Below, in pieces: positions 25,082 through 33,700 of a stretch of 64,000 nt of DNA; position 1 is the stretch's first letter; every line of letters begins with the position of its first letter. The notes beneath the pieces were generated by a model, which saw only the letters and a list, made by a program, of their open reading frames with translations, was not told the origin of the DNA and ran no database searches. The stretch lies in contig JAFABV010000002.1 of the NCBI GenBank assembly GCA_023425865.1, forward strand, positions 62,001 through 126,000. The letters are read 5' to 3'. The position numbers were made by a program, and so were the translations under genes. Origin of the DNA: Bacteroidota bacterium (GTDB lineage Bacteria > Bacteroidota > Bacteroidia > Bacteroidales > Bacteroidaceae).

Positions 25082-27901
25082 TTATTCTTCGGGCAGCATC
25101 ACCACGCTCACCTTGTTGGCGTCGGCGAGCAGTTTCTTGACAAATGCCGAGATCTTCTCCGGCGTTTGCGCCTCTACCAGGCTACGATAGTTGGTGTAAC
25201 CATCGATTCCCATTCGGTAGTGGTCGAGCACGATGTCTTTCCAGAATCCGTTGGTCTTCACCTTCACGTCGAGTTCCTGTATCATGGCTTTCTGCACCTT
25301 GCTGAGCATCTCGGCGTCGCAGCTCACGGCAAGCTTGTGTACCTCTTGGTCCATGATGGTGAGAGCCTCGTCTTTTTTCTCAGGCTTCATGGGGCAGTAG
25401 CCTACGATTTGCGCCATGTGGAAGCCGTCGTCGCCGATGCTCATGTTGGCCATGGCACCGCAGCTGTAGGTGGCACCGGCCTCCTCGCGTATCTTCTTGA
25501 GGTAGACCATCGAGAGTATCTCTCCGGCGATGTTGGCCTGAATTGCGCCCTCGGGGGTGTAAGGCATCTTGGTGTTGTTCCAGAATATATAGCTGTTGGC
25601 CTTTGGCGTTTCCATCTTCCGGTAGAAGGTGTTGTCTATATTCTTCGTGGTGGCAAACAGCAAGCGGTCGCCGGCGGGGTTCTTGCCCTTCGAGGGCAGT
25701 GCGCCGAGATACTGGCAGATGAGTGGTCGGATGGTGGCTGGGTCAAAGTTTCCAATGATTTCAAACACCCATCCGTTGGCGTTGGCGGTGCGTTCGGCAG
25801 CCATTTCGAGAATGCGGTCGTAGTTCACCTGCTTGATATCTTCGAGCACAAAGGGCTTCGTGCGCCAGTAGTGCTCGTAGAGCGTGGCCGTGAGCGAGTC
25901 TTGGAACGCCCCGTCGGGGTTGAGGTCACGGTTTTTCAGGCCCGTCTCATAGCTCTGCATGAGCTGGTTGAACGAGTCGTTGTCTTTCTTGATACTGGTG
26001 AAATAGAGGTAAGTGAGCTGCAGCATGGTCTCCACGTCTTTGGGTGTGGCGCTGCCACTGACGCCCATGCGTCGGTCGCTCATCACCAGGCTGGCGTTGG
26101 CAATCTTTCCGGTGAGCGCCTTGCTGAGCTCTGTCGGCGAGAAATTGCCCAGTCCGCTGGCCTCGATAACGCTGTTGAAAGCCTGAATGTTGGCCAGGTC
26201 TTCCTTGCCGTAGTTGCCCGAGCCCGAGCCGCCGTTACCGGTCATCTGCACCTGGTCTTTCTTGTAGTCGGTTTGTTTCAGCAGCACCGTCACGCCATTG
26301 CTCAGGGTGAGGATGTCGTAGTCAAACTTCTTGCTCTTCACCTCTTTCTTGATTTTGCCGGCCTTGGGCAACGCGGCGATGAGCGGCTCCTCCTTCACCT
26401 TGTCCACATAGGGCTCAATGGTCTGCGTGCGTGCGTCGTGTATGGCGCCGAGCAGCTCGGCCTCGGTGGGATAAACGGCACCCTCTTTCTCGTTGTTGAA
26501 GTTGACGATCACCATGTTGCTGTCGCTCTTGCTGATGAGCTTGGGCAGCATGGCATTGATGTCACTGAGCCCGATGGTCGCTGCCATCTGCTGCATGGCC
26601 CAATAGCTGAACTCTATGCTCGGCATGGGCTCATTGGTGAGGAAGTGGCCCACGCAGTCTTTGTAATACTGGCTGGAGTAGCGCTTGTCTTTGTTCATGT
26701 ACATCTTTTCGAGCGAGCTCAGGAAGTCGGTCTGGAACCGCTTGTACTCCGTCTCGGTGAATCCGAACTCAGCCGCCTGTCTCACCACGAGGAAGGCCTG
26801 CTTCAAGGCCTCTGCCGCGAGACTCTGGTCTTTGGGCGTGGCACTGAGGCTGAAGGCATCCTTGGTCTTGGAGAAGAGGTATGACCCGTCTTGCGCCCCC
26901 GCGCCGATGAAGGCGCAGTCGGGTTTCTGCGAGGCCTCGTAGAATCGGTTGCCGAGCATGGCTCCCACGGCACTCTTCACGTATCCTTCCACCAGATAGT
27001 CCATTTCTTGCTTCAGGCTGTCGGGATAGGTGTCGTGCTTGAAGAGCAGGTCAACGGTGGTGCTCTGCAGCTCCTTGTCTTTGTCGATGACGATGATGGG
27101 CTCGGCATTGTCGGGCACGGGCTCTGCCACCACCGGCGCCATGTTGGCGGGGTTCTTGAGACTGCCGAATAGCGCCTTGATCTGTGCCTCGGTGCGGTCT
27201 ACGTCTACGTCGCCCACCACGATGATACCCTGGTTGGCAGGGTGATACCACTTGTGGTAGTAGTCCACCAGCTCCTTTCGTTTGAAGTTGTCGATCACCG
27301 ACATCAGTCCGATGGGGAATCGCACGCCATACTTCGAGCCAGGGTATATCTTCGGCAGGTTGCGCTCAAAGAGCCGGTTGCTGGCCGAGGTGCGCATACG
27401 CCATTCCTCGTGTATCACGCCGCGCTCCTTGTCTATCTCCTCTTGTTCGAGCAGAAGCCCCGACGACCAGTCGCGCAGAATGAGCAGGCACGAGTCGAGT
27501 ACGCCCTCATGCTGCGTGGGTGCGTTGTTGATATTGTACACGGTCTCGTCGATGCTGGTGTAGGCATTGATGTCAGAGCCAAACTGTATGCCATGCGAGC
27601 GGCACCACTCAATGATGTCGTTGCCCTTGAAATGCTCGCTGCCGTTAAAGGCCATGTGCTCCAAGAAGTGGGCCAGTCCGCGCTGGCTCTCCTCCTCCTG
27701 TATCGACCCCACCTTCTGGGCGATGTAGAAGTTGGCACGTTTTTCGGGCCAGTTGTTGTAGCGGATGTAATACGTCAGGCCATTGGCCAGTTTGCCGATG
27801 CGCACCGCAGAGTCTACGGGTAGCGTCATGCGCGGCATCTGAGCCTGTATCTGGACAGTGGCCAAGAGCAGCAGGGCGGCAATAAGTTTTCTGATTCTCA
27901 T
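25082..27901 (-). CDS. M16 (insulinase/pitrilysin) family metallopeptidase, copy 1
   Basis: 939 residues with a signal peptide (MRIRKLIAALLLLATVQIQAQ). The inverted zinc motif HxxEH is present as HFLEH (about residue 83), and the third ligand is the glutamate of KERGVIHEEWR about 75 residues later. Four M16 domains are expected; only the N-terminal pair is catalytic, and the C-terminal half (with SKKFDYDILTLSNGVTVLL) is the inactive repeat. It should degrade peptides in the periplasm. Copy 2 of the same length lies directly upstream. A TACCTTTG -7 box lies at 27951-27958 and a terminator follows the gene. Confidence 0.95.
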   Translation of the reverse strand: MRIRKLIAALLLLATVQIQAQMPRMTLPVDSAVRIGKLANGLTYYIRYNNWPEKRANFYIAQKVGSIQEEESQRGLAHFLEHMAFNGSEHFKGNDIIEWCRSHGIQFGSDINAYTSIDETVYNINNAPTQHEGVLDSCLLILRDWSSGLLLEQEEIDKERGVIHEEWRMRTSASNRLFERNLPKIYPGSKYGVRFPIGLMSVIDNFKRKELVDYYHKWYHPANQGIIVVGDVDVDRTEAQIKALFGSLKNPANMAPVVAEPVPDNAEPIIVIDKDKELQSTTVDLLFKHDTYPDSLKQEMDYLVEGYVKSAVGAMLGNRFYEASQKPDCAFIGAGAQDGSYLFSKTKDAFSLSATPKDQSLAAEALKQAFLVVRQAAEFGFTETEYKRFQTDFLSSLEKMYMNKDKRYSSQYYKDCVGHFLTNEPMPSIEFSYWAMQQMAATIGLSDINAMLPKLISKSDSNMVIVNFNNEKEGAVYPTEAELLGAIHDARTQTIEPYVDKVKEEPLIAALPKAGKIKKEVKSKKFDYDILTLSNGVTVLLKQTDYKKDQVQMTGNGGSGSGNYGKEDLANIQAFNSVIEASGLGNFSPTELSKALTGKIANASLVMSDRRMGVSGSATPKDVETMLQLTYLYFTSIKKDNDSFNQLMQSYETGLKNRDLNPDGAFQDSLTATLYEHYWRTKPFVLEDIKQVNYDRILEMAAERTANANGWVFEIIGNFDPATIRPLICQYLGALPSKGKNPAGDRLLFATTKNIDNTFYRKMETPKANSYIFWNNTKMPYTPEGAIQANIAGEILSMVYLKKIREEAGATYSCGAMANMSIGDDGFHMAQIVGYCPMKPEKKDEALTIMDQEVHKLAVSCDAEMLSKVQKAMIQELDVKVKTNGFWKDIVLDHYRMGIDGYTNYRSLVEAQTPEKISAFVKKLLADANKVSVVMLPEE

Positions 27902-28075
27902 AAATCTAATGATAAGCTATATAAATTTGGTGTTATCTCGAAATAGGGTGCAAAGGTATCATTTTTCTTACACAAAGCTCTCTCTTATGGGTTTGCCCAT
28001 GGCAAAAACATACCGTGTTTATGCATTTTTCACATTATTTATGTAGCAGTTAGCAAAGGCCACGGCCCCAAATCA

Positions 28076-28112
28076 AAGAGGCCTCACCAGCGCTAACTGA
28101 TGAGACCTCTTG
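28076..28112 (-). terminator. Terminator of the second M16 peptidase gene
   Basis: AAGAGGCCTCA pairs with TGAGACCTCTT with one mismatch around a long loop. It is followed on the minus strand by TTTGATTTG. It lies 35 bases past the stop. Confidence 0.75.
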
Positions 28113-28146
28113 CGTCAATATTGTTGTGTATGGGCTCTGTGGCGGC

Positions 28147-30966
28147 TTATTGCTCTGGCAGCATCACAACCTTGATCTTGTTGGCACCGGCCAGATACTC
28201 CTTGACAAAGGCCGATATTGAGGCAGGTGTGAGACCCTCCACAATATTCTTGTATTCGCTATGGTCGTCGGCATTCATGATGTAGTTGTCCATTACCACG
28301 CTGCTCCAGTAGCCGTTGGTCTTGGCCTTGTCGTCAGCTTGCTTGAGCAGCAGCTTCTGTATCTTGCTCAGCGCTTCGGTGTCACAGGTCTGTCCCAGCT
28401 TCTCGATTTCCTCGTCAATGATGCCCATGGCAATGTCTTTCTTCTCGGGCTTCACGGGGCAGTACACCAAAATTTGTCCCAAGTGGTATCCGTCTTCGGC
28501 CTGCGACATGTTGCCCTGTGCGCCGCAGCTATAGGCTGCGCTTGCCTCCTCGCGTATCTTCTGGATATAGATGGTGGTGAGTATCTGGGCTGTCACGTCG
28601 GCCTTGATGGCGTTGGCCAGCGTGTAAGGCATCTTGTAGTTAAACCACACCACGATGGCATTCGACTTCGGTGTCTCCATCTTCCGGGTGAAGGTGTTGT
28701 CCACGTTCTTGGTAGTGGTCTTCGACACGCGCTCACCGGCGGGGTTCTTGCCCTTCGAGGGCAGCGCGCCGAGATACTGGCACACGAGCGGACGCATGGT
28801 GGCAGGGTCGAAGTTGCCCACAATCTCAAACACCCAGCCATTGGCATTGGCGGTGCGCTCCTTGGCCATCTGCAGGATGCGGTCGTAGTTCACGTTTTGC
28901 AGGTCGTTGAGCTGCAGCGGCGCGGTGCGCCAGTTGTGGTCGTAGAGCGTGGCGGTGAGCGAGTCAGAGAAGGCGATGTTGGGGTTCAGCTCACGGTTCT
29001 TCAGGTTTACCTGATACTGCTCCATGAGGTTGTTGAAGGCATCGTTGTCCTTGTTGATATTGGTGAAGTAGAGATATGCCATCTGCAGCATGGTCTCTAC
29101 ATCCTTGGGCGTAGAGTTGCCGTCGATGGCCATACGTCGTCCGGCAAACGTCAGGTTGGCGTTGGCAATCTTTCCGGCGAGCGCCTTCTGCAGTTCGGTG
29201 CTCGAGAAGTTGCCCAGTCCGCTCACGCCAATCACGTCGTTGAAGAGCTGCAGGTTGGCATAGTCGGCCTTGCCGTAGTTGCCCTGTCCGCTGCCGCCGG
29301 TACCATTGAGCAGCACCTGGTCTTTCTTGTAGTCGGTTTGTTTCAGCAGCACGGTCACGCCGTTGCTCAGGGTGAGGATGTCGTAGTCAAACTTCTTGCT
29401 CTTCACCTCTTTCTTGATCTTTCCGGGAGCGGGCAGTGTAGTGATGAGGGGTTCAGACTTCACGTTGTCTACATAGGCCTCGATCTTGGCCTCACGTGCC
29501 TGGTGTACGGCGGTAAGCAGCTGTGCCTCGGTGGGATACACGTTACCCTCTTTCTCGTTGTTGAAATTGAGGATGACGAGGTTAGAGTCGCTCTTGCTCA
29601 CCAGCGTGGGCAACACCTGGTTGATGGCGTCGACGCCAATGGCGGGCGCTATCTGCTTCATCATCTCGTAGGTGTAGTCGATGCTGGGCATGGGCTCGTT
29701 GGTAAGGAAGTAGCCTAAGATTTCGCGGTAGAACTGGTTAGAGTAGCGCTTGTCTTTGTTGCTGTACGACTTGTCGAGATTGCTGATATATTCGCTCTGG
29801 AAACGCTTGTACTCAGTGGGCGTGAATCCAAATTCGGCCGCCCTGCGCACCTCCTCGTAGGCAGCCTGCAGCGCTGCCGTGGTGAGACCCATCTCCTTGG
29901 GCAGCACGCTCAGGTCGAAGGCATCCTTGGTTTTAGAGAAGATGTATGCACCGTCGCCCACACTGGCCTGCACGTAGGGGCAGCCAGCTTTCTGCGCAGC
30001 CTCCACAAATCGTTTGTTGAGCATGCTGCAGGCGGCGTCTTTCACGTAGTTCTGAATGAGGTAGGGCAGCGTCTGCTTCAGGCTGTCGGGGAAGGCGTCG
30101 TGCTTTATAAACAGTTCTACGATGCTCTGCTGAAACTCCTTGTCCTTGTCTACCACCACGATGGGCTCGGCGTTGTTGGGCACGGGCTCATCGACAATGG
30201 GTGCCATGTTTTCAGGATTCTTGATGCCGCCGAAGAGCTCCTTGATCTTGGCCTCGGTGCGGTCTACGTCTACGTTACCCACGACGATGATGCCCTGGTT
30301 GGCGGGGTGATACCACTTGTGGTAGTAGTCTACCAGTTCCTGACGCTTAAAGTTATCGATGACCGACATCAGTCCGATGGGGTAACGCACGCCATACTTA
30401 GAGCCGGGATAGAGCTTGGGCAGGTTGCGCTCAAACAAGCGGCTGTTGGCCGAGGTGCGCAGGCGCCACTCTTCATGTATCACGCCACGCTCCTTGTCGA
30501 TCTCGTCTTGCTCCAGAGAGAGTCCGGTCGACCAGTCGCGCAGAATGAGCAGACACGAGTCGAGCACGCCCTCACGCTGCGTGGGCACGTTGTCGATGTT
30601 GTAAACCGTCTGGTCGATGCTGGTATAGGCGTTGAGGTCGCCGCCAAACTCGATGCCGTTGGCGCGGCACCATTCTATGAGGGCATTGCCCTTGAAATGG
30701 TCAGAGCCATTGAAGGCCATGTGTTCCAAGAAGTGGGCAAGACCACGCTGGCTCTCCTCTTCCTGTATAGAGCCCACCTTCTGGGCAATGTAGAAGTTGG
30801 CGCGATTTTCTGGCCAGTTATTGTGTCGGATAAAATAGGTAAGGCCGTTGGGGAGTTTACCCATTCTTACTTCCTTGTCTAAAGGAAGGTTCATGTCGGG
30901 CATTTGCGCCTGCAAAGGCAGTGTTGCCGCAAGCAGCAGGCCGACAATAATGTTTCTGATTTTCAT
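28147..30966 (-). CDS. M16 (insulinase/pitrilysin) family metallopeptidase, copy 2
   Basis: 939 residues from the ATG at 30964-30966 (MKIRNIIVGLLLAATLPLQAQ); a longer start adds 13 unlikely residues. The zinc site HFLEH and KERGVIHEEWR are intact. Its length equals that of copy 1, and the two are similar throughout, so this is a tandem duplication. Divergence is stronger in the C-terminal half except around SKKFDYDILTLSNGVTVLL, where the DNA is almost identical to copy 1. It has its own promoter and terminator, so the copies can be expressed separately. Confidence 0.95.
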   Translation of the reverse strand: MKIRNIIVGLLLAATLPLQAQMPDMNLPLDKEVRMGKLPNGLTYFIRHNNWPENRANFYIAQKVGSIQEEESQRGLAHFLEHMAFNGSDHFKGNALIEWCRANGIEFGGDLNAYTSIDQTVYNIDNVPTQREGVLDSCLLILRDWSTGLSLEQDEIDKERGVIHEEWRLRTSANSRLFERNLPKLYPGSKYGVRYPIGLMSVIDNFKRQELVDYYHKWYHPANQGIIVVGNVDVDRTEAKIKELFGGIKNPENMAPIVDEPVPNNAEPIVVVDKDKEFQQSIVELFIKHDAFPDSLKQTLPYLIQNYVKDAACSMLNKRFVEAAQKAGCPYVQASVGDGAYIFSKTKDAFDLSVLPKEMGLTTAALQAAYEEVRRAAEFGFTPTEYKRFQSEYISNLDKSYSNKDKRYSNQFYREILGYFLTNEPMPSIDYTYEMMKQIAPAIGVDAINQVLPTLVSKSDSNLVILNFNNEKEGNVYPTEAQLLTAVHQAREAKIEAYVDNVKSEPLITTLPAPGKIKKEVKSKKFDYDILTLSNGVTVLLKQTDYKKDQVLLNGTGGSGQGNYGKADYANLQLFNDVIGVSGLGNFSSTELQKALAGKIANANLTFAGRRMAIDGNSTPKDVETMLQMAYLYFTNINKDNDAFNNLMEQYQVNLKNRELNPNIAFSDSLTATLYDHNWRTAPLQLNDLQNVNYDRILQMAKERTANANGWVFEIVGNFDPATMRPLVCQYLGALPSKGKNPAGERVSKTTTKNVDNTFTRKMETPKSNAIVVWFNYKMPYTLANAIKADVTAQILTTIYIQKIREEASAAYSCGAQGNMSQAEDGYHLGQILVYCPVKPEKKDIAMGIIDEEIEKLGQTCDTEALSKIQKLLLKQADDKAKTNGYWSSVVMDNYIMNADDHSEYKNIVEGLTPASISAFVKEYLAGANKIKVVMLPEQ

Positions 30967-31015
30967 ATGTTTGGTATTATTAGAATAGTATATTCGGCTG
31001 GTCAAGTGTTTGCTG

Positions 31016-31046
31016 CAAAGTTAGTGGTTATTTTACAATATACCAA
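31016..31046 (-). promoter_or_regulatory. Promoter of M16 peptidase copy 2
   Basis: On the minus strand TTGG (31043-31046) and TAACTTTG (31016-31023) are 19 bases apart. The -7 box lies 50 bases from the ATG. Confidence 0.82.
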
Positions 31047-31435
31047 CTATTTCGCTGAAAATGATATACTTGTATACAAATGTTTGCATAAACGATGCGT
31101 CAATGTATCAAAATGCTAATACCAAATGGCACTTGGGGTAGAACAAAACGCGGTCTGCCATGCGGTTCGCGCGCGCGTACCCGGCCGCCGCCCCGGCCCT
31201 ACGGCATCGGCTCTACGGCTGGCCTGCTGCCTCTGCGCGCCCTTCGGGCCAGGCGTGGAAGCACCTTGCGGGCTGCGTGTGGGACGGAGAGTAAAAATGA
31301 TTCTGTATAAAACCATCGGATGATTCTATACAGAACCATCGGATAATTCTATATAGAACTATCCGATAATTCTATATAAAACCATCGGCCGTACTGGTGC
31401 CCGAGGCTCGGCGATGCGGGGCCTGAGGTGGCGTG
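31047..31435. other. Intergenic region with GC-rich island and palindromic repeats
   Basis: Between M16 copy 2 and the 3' end of xerD. About 31140-31290 is strongly GC-rich, with runs of GC dinucleotides and the inverted pair GCCTG...CCAGGC. Directly after it comes AT-rich 23-bp repeat locus 2 (31297-31388). No gene is supported. Confidence 0.6.
31297..31388 (+). repeat. 23-bp palindromic tandem repeat, locus 2 (4 units)
   Basis: Four contiguous 23-base units with spacers CGG, CGG, CCG and CGG. Each unit fits ATRRTTYTRTAYARAAYYAT, and differences between units are all transitions. The array ends 47 bases from the 3' end of xerD. Confidence 0.93.
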
Positions 31436-32359
31436 TCAGCTATGGTTGTGCTTGATGTTGCGGGGGTGATGGAGCAGTATCTCTTGTCTCAGGGTCTCGT
31501 CGTCGAGGTGGGTATAGATTTCGGTGGTGCCGATGTCGGCGTGCCCCAGTAGTTCTTGTATCACGCGCAGGTCGGCGCCGCCTCGCAGCAGGGCCGTGGC
31601 GAATGAGTGTCGCAGGGTGTGGGGCGATATGGTCTTGTGTATGCCCGCTGCCTCGGCCTGCCGCTTGACCATGATGAGAATCATGGTGCGGGTGAGGTGA
31701 TGGCCGCGCCGGTTGAGAAACACATAGTCTTCTTCGCCGGGCTTGATAGTCATCTGGCGGCGGTCGTCGAACCAATAGCCCAGTTCCTCGATGGCCTTGT
31801 CGGAGATGGGCACGAGGCGCTCTTTGCTGCCCTTGCCCATGACCCGTATAAAGTGTTCGTCGAGATAGAGGTCGGAGAGCTTGAGATGGGTAAGCTCAGA
31901 CACGCGCAGGCCGCACGAGAAAAACACCTCGATGATGGCACGGTTGCGGTGCCCCTCGTTGGTAGAGAGGTCGATGCTGGCCTCCAAGAGGTCTACCTCT
32001 TCGGTGGTGAGGTATTCGGGCAGGTGCTTGGGCAGATGGGGCGATTCGAGGAGCTCGGTGGGGTCTACCTCTAAATAACCGTCTAACTCGAGAAAACGGT
32101 AGAACGACCGCACGCCGCTCAGTATGCGTGCCTGCGACTTGGGCCCCAGTCCGTGCTCGTGCAGCGAGGCGGCGAATTGTTGCAAGTGTTCGAGCTTCAC
32201 CGACAGCGGGTCGAGTTGGTTGTCGTGCAGAAACTGCATGAGCCAGTCCAGGTCGTGGCGGTAGGCCTCGATGGTGTTGGGTGCCACATTGCGTTGCAGC
32301 TTCAGGTAGCGCATGTACCGCCGTGTGATATTTGTGGTCTGGCTGTTGTCGGTCTCCAT
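31436..32359 (-). CDS. xerD: Site-specific tyrosine recombinase XerD
   Basis: A 307-residue recombinase that resolves chromosome dimers at dif with XerC. The start at 32357-32359 (METDNSQTTN) fits the family; an upstream frame extension runs into aroQ and is not real. The N-terminal SAM-like domain (about residues 10-95) is followed by the catalytic domain. The latter has Arg in CGLRVSELTHL, Lys in MGKGSKERLVP, HTLRHSFAT, GHADIGTTEIYTH and the nucleophile Tyr in IYTHL. It is divergent from aroQ with only 48 bases between starts. Confidence 0.96.
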   Translation of the reverse strand: METDNSQTTNITRRYMRYLKLQRNVAPNTIEAYRHDLDWLMQFLHDNQLDPLSVKLEHLQQFAASLHEHGLGPKSQARILSGVRSFYRFLELDGYLEVDPTELLESPHLPKHLPEYLTTEEVDLLEASIDLSTNEGHRNRAIIEVFFSCGLRVSELTHLKLSDLYLDEHFIRVMGKGSKERLVPISDKAIEELGYWFDDRRQMTIKPGEEDYVFLNRRGHHLTRTMILIMVKRQAEAAGIHKTISPHTLRHSFATALLRGGADLRVIQELLGHADIGTTEIYTHLDDETLRQEILLHHPRNIKHNHS

Positions 32360-32388
32360 ATTATTTCTTATTTTTGCATGCAAATATA
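32346..32388. promoter_or_regulatory. Divergent back-to-back promoters for xerD and aroQ
   Basis: TATTTTTG (32369-32376, plus strand) and TATATTTG (32381-32388, minus strand) are two -7 boxes only four bases apart, pointing in opposite directions. The plus promoter has TTG at 32346-32348, inside the 5' end of xerD. Polymerase binding at one would exclude the other. Confidence 0.6.
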
Positions 32389-32407
32389 CCCATATTATCG
32401 CAAAGTA

Positions 32408-32827
32408 ATGAAGAAGATACAGATTATCAACGGCCCCAACCTCAATCTCTTGGGCAAGCGCGAGCCGGGCATCTACGGCAGCAGTTCGTTTGAAAGTTAC
32501 CTGCCCCAGCTCAAGGCACAGTTTCCCGATGTGGAGATAGACTACTATCAGAGCAACATCGAGGGTGAACTCATCGACAAGATGCAGCAGGTGGGTTTTT
32601 CGTACGACGGCATCGTGCTCAACGCCGGCGCCTACACCCATACGTCGGTGGCCTTGCTCGACTGTATCCGCTCGCTGCATAGCCCTGTGATAGAGGTGCA
32701 TATCTCTAACGTACACCAGCGTGAGGCCTTCCGCCACCACTCGATGATCTCTGCCGGATGCAAGGGCGTGATTTGCGGCTTCGGCTTGCAGAGCTACGAA
32801 CTGGCGGTCAGGGCCCTGATGGGCTGA
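32408..32827 (+). CDS. aroQ: 3-dehydroquinate dehydratase, type II
   Basis: A 139-residue shikimate-pathway enzyme. Signatures are INGPNLNLLGKREPGIYG with the catalytic tyrosine, ISNVHQREAFRHHSMIS with the catalytic histidine, and CKGVICGFGLQSYELAV. Length is typical of the dodecameric type II enzyme. The ATG at 32408 is preferred; a frame extension upstream is antisense to xerD. Confidence 0.97.
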   Translation: MKKIQIINGPNLNLLGKREPGIYGSSSFESYLPQLKAQFPDVEIDYYQSNIEGELIDKMQQVGFSYDGIVLNAGAYTHTSVALLDCIRSLHSPVIEVHISNVHQREAFRHHSMISAGCKGVICGFGLQSYELAVRALMG

Positions 32828-32923
32828 TGCATGAAGTATGGGCCATGAGCGTGGCGCACGAGGTGTGAGCCATGGGTATGGGCCATGAGTGGTGAACAGT
32901 CACTCTCTCTCAGCTGTTCGTTC

Positions 32924-33020
32924 ATTTTGAATCTTGAATTTTGAATCTTGATTTTGAATCTTGAATTTTGAATTTTGAATCTTGAATTTTGAATTTTGAA
33001 TTTTGAATTTTGAATTTTGA
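32924..33020 (+). repeat. Heptanucleotide tandem array ending at a start codon
   Basis: Fourteen units of seven bases, ATTTTGA or ATCTTGA, with one six-base unit at 32952-32957. The last two units contain and follow the TTG at 33010-33012 that starts the methyltransferase frame. Any frame read through the array meets TGA within 21 bases. Confidence 0.95.
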
Positions 33021-33681
33021 ATTAGAAAACTACCTCCTCGCCCACAGCGAACCCGAGGGCGACTATCTCTACCGGCTCTACCGGGCCACCAACATACACA
33101 CCATACACGGGCGCATGGCCAGCGGACACCTGCAGGGGCGCATGCTCAAGATGTTTGTAGAGATGGTGAGGCCCGTGTGCATCCTCGAGGTGGGCACCTT
33201 CTCCGGTTATTCGGCCATCTGTATGGCTGAGGGGCTGAAGTGTGTGGATGAGGCTTCAAGGCTATCGTCTGCCGACGCGCCGCGGCGTAAGTTAGTGACC
33301 TATGAAATCAACGACGAGATGGAAGACTTTACCCGCCTTTGGATTGAGGGTTCGCCCGTGGCCCGGTATATCGACTTCCGCATTGGTGATGCCAACGCCG
33401 AGGCACCACGGTTGGGCATGATGTTCGACATGATGTTTGTCGATGGCGACAAGCGAACGTATATTGATACCTATGAGACGCTGATGCCGCTGCTGCGTAA
33501 CGGTGGCTGGATGCTGGCCGACAATACCCTGTGGGACGGTCATGTGGTGGACCCGGCCTACGACCACGACCACCAGACGGTGGGCATTCGCGCCTTCAAC
33601 GACCATATACGGCAAGACCATCGCGTAGAGCAGGTGATACTGCCGCTGCGCGATGGTCTTACCATCATTCACAAGAAGTAG
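33010..33681 (+). CDS. SAM-dependent O-methyltransferase (YrrM/class I type)
   Basis: 223 residues. The SAM-binding motif ILEVGTFSGYSAICMAEGL lies near residue 60, a second motif VTYEINDEMEDF follows, and MFDMMFVDGDKRTYIDTYE and WMLADNTLWDGHVVDP complete the O-methyltransferase pattern. The N-terminus matches homologues in length, yet no ATG is available. An in-frame TGA lies at 33004-33006, and the only plausible start is TTG at 33010, inside a heptanucleotide array. The next in-frame ATG is 36 codons in and would remove conserved sequence. The methyl acceptor is unknown. Confidence 0.88.
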   Translation: MNFELENYLLAHSEPEGDYLYRLYRATNIHTIHGRMASGHLQGRMLKMFVEMVRPVCILEVGTFSGYSAICMAEGLKCVDEASRLSSADAPRRKLVTYEINDEMEDFTRLWIEGSPVARYIDFRIGDANAEAPRLGMMFDMMFVDGDKRTYIDTYETLMPLLRNGGWMLADNTLWDGHVVDPAYDHDHQTVGIRAFNDHIRQDHRVEQVILPLRDGLTIIHKK

Positions 33682-33700
33682 GAGCTGACCCTTATTGCTG

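Noticed and set aside
25166..26884. A 572-codon plus-strand frame antisense to M16 peptidase copy 1
   Set aside because: It is a shadow of the conserved, GC-rich peptidase. The equivalent antisense frame at 28261-29718 in copy 2 exists for the same reason and follows the homology of the sense genes.
32153..32407. A longer N-terminus for aroQ
   Set aside because: The extension is antisense to the xerD 5' end and absent from type II dehydroquinase families. The ATG at 32408 gives the normal length.
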